Shown here: piece by piece, positions 61,405 through 64,000 of the stretch | Numbering within the stretch: the stretch's first letter is position 1 | Layout: every line of letters begins with the position of its first letter | Source: Rhodobacteraceae bacterium UBA6796 | GTDB taxonomy: Bacteria > Pseudomonadota > Alphaproteobacteria > Rhodobacterales > Rhodobacteraceae | DNA length: 64,000 nt | Reading direction: 5' to 3' | Assembly (NCBI GenBank): GCA_002452815.1 | Contig: DKFM01000023.1 | Coordinates: forward strand, 141,338 to 205,337 | Position numbers and translations under genes: made by a program | Notes under the pieces: generated by a model | Seen by the model: the letters and a program-made list of their open reading frames with translations, nothing else | The model's database searches: none | Told to the model about the DNA's origin: nothing

Positions 61405-64000
<2,596 letters not shown>

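Overview
The window is about 64 kb of GC-rich DNA from an alphaproteobacterium of the Rhodobacterales, most like the Rhodobacter group. The evidence is gene content and order known from that group: nifR3(dusB)-ntrB-ntrC next to ntrY-ntrX; trkA-trkH-hfq-hflX; secDF followed by a ccmABCDG (helABCDX) cytochrome c maturation cluster with a 52-residue ccmD; and a short H-NS/HvrA-type protein. I assigned functions from motifs and remembered families only, with no database search, and I do not name a species.

Layout. 1-12.2 kb (minus strand): hflX, hfq, the K+ uptake pair trkH/trkA and the nitrogen two-component genes ntrX, ntrY, ntrC, ntrB and dusB. 12.4-17.2 kb (mostly plus): isoprenoid ispDF, pgpA, cinA C-terminal type, an ammonium transporter, ratA/coq10 (minus), hpt and a small membrane protein. 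17.2-23.5 kb (minus): ccmG-D-C-B-A, a Mth938-type protein, secF, secD, yajC. 23.8-27.8 kb: M20 amidohydrolase, mazG, a TauE-type permease, dusA. 27.9-36.2 kb: an unfamiliar group of very large exported proteins with repeated modules, a membrane protein and an H-NS-like regulator. 36.2-42.5 kb (minus): a complete peptide ABC importer with an M19 dipeptidase, its five downstream genes joined by 4-bp overlaps. 42.6-47.2 kb (minus): a response regulator, a PhnD-domain sensor kinase and a five-haem cytochrome that looks like a triheme AdhB-type cytochrome fused to a TsdA-type thiosulfate dehydrogenase. 47.4-60.6 kb: a general stress response island. 60.6-64 kb: a Crp/Fnr regulator and class Ib ribonucleotide reductase nrdF-nrdE (cut by the window edge).

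The strongest pattern is the stress island. It holds the core regulators nepR-ecfG-kinase and divergent phyR. Eleven sites matching the EcfG promoter (GGAAC, 16-17 bp, CGTT or AGTT), plus one weaker site, precede the local transcription units: a DUF2254 protein, PRC-barrel protein, DUF1328, PLDc_N, holin/DUF3618, CsbD, AI-2E transporter, phospholipase D, Dps and the regulators themselves. The kinase gene of this system is split by a frameshift at a run of six C (six G on the coding strand). Other points of interest are the cytochrome fusion beside a TtrSR-like two-component system, the exported modular proteins at 28-35.7 kb, an NtrC without the sigma54-contact GAFTGA loop, a probable CTG start for hflX, a pseudo-receiver with Glu at the phospho-acceptor site, and a family of intergenic inverted repeats built on TATTT-(N)CCAAGAAGAA-type arms.
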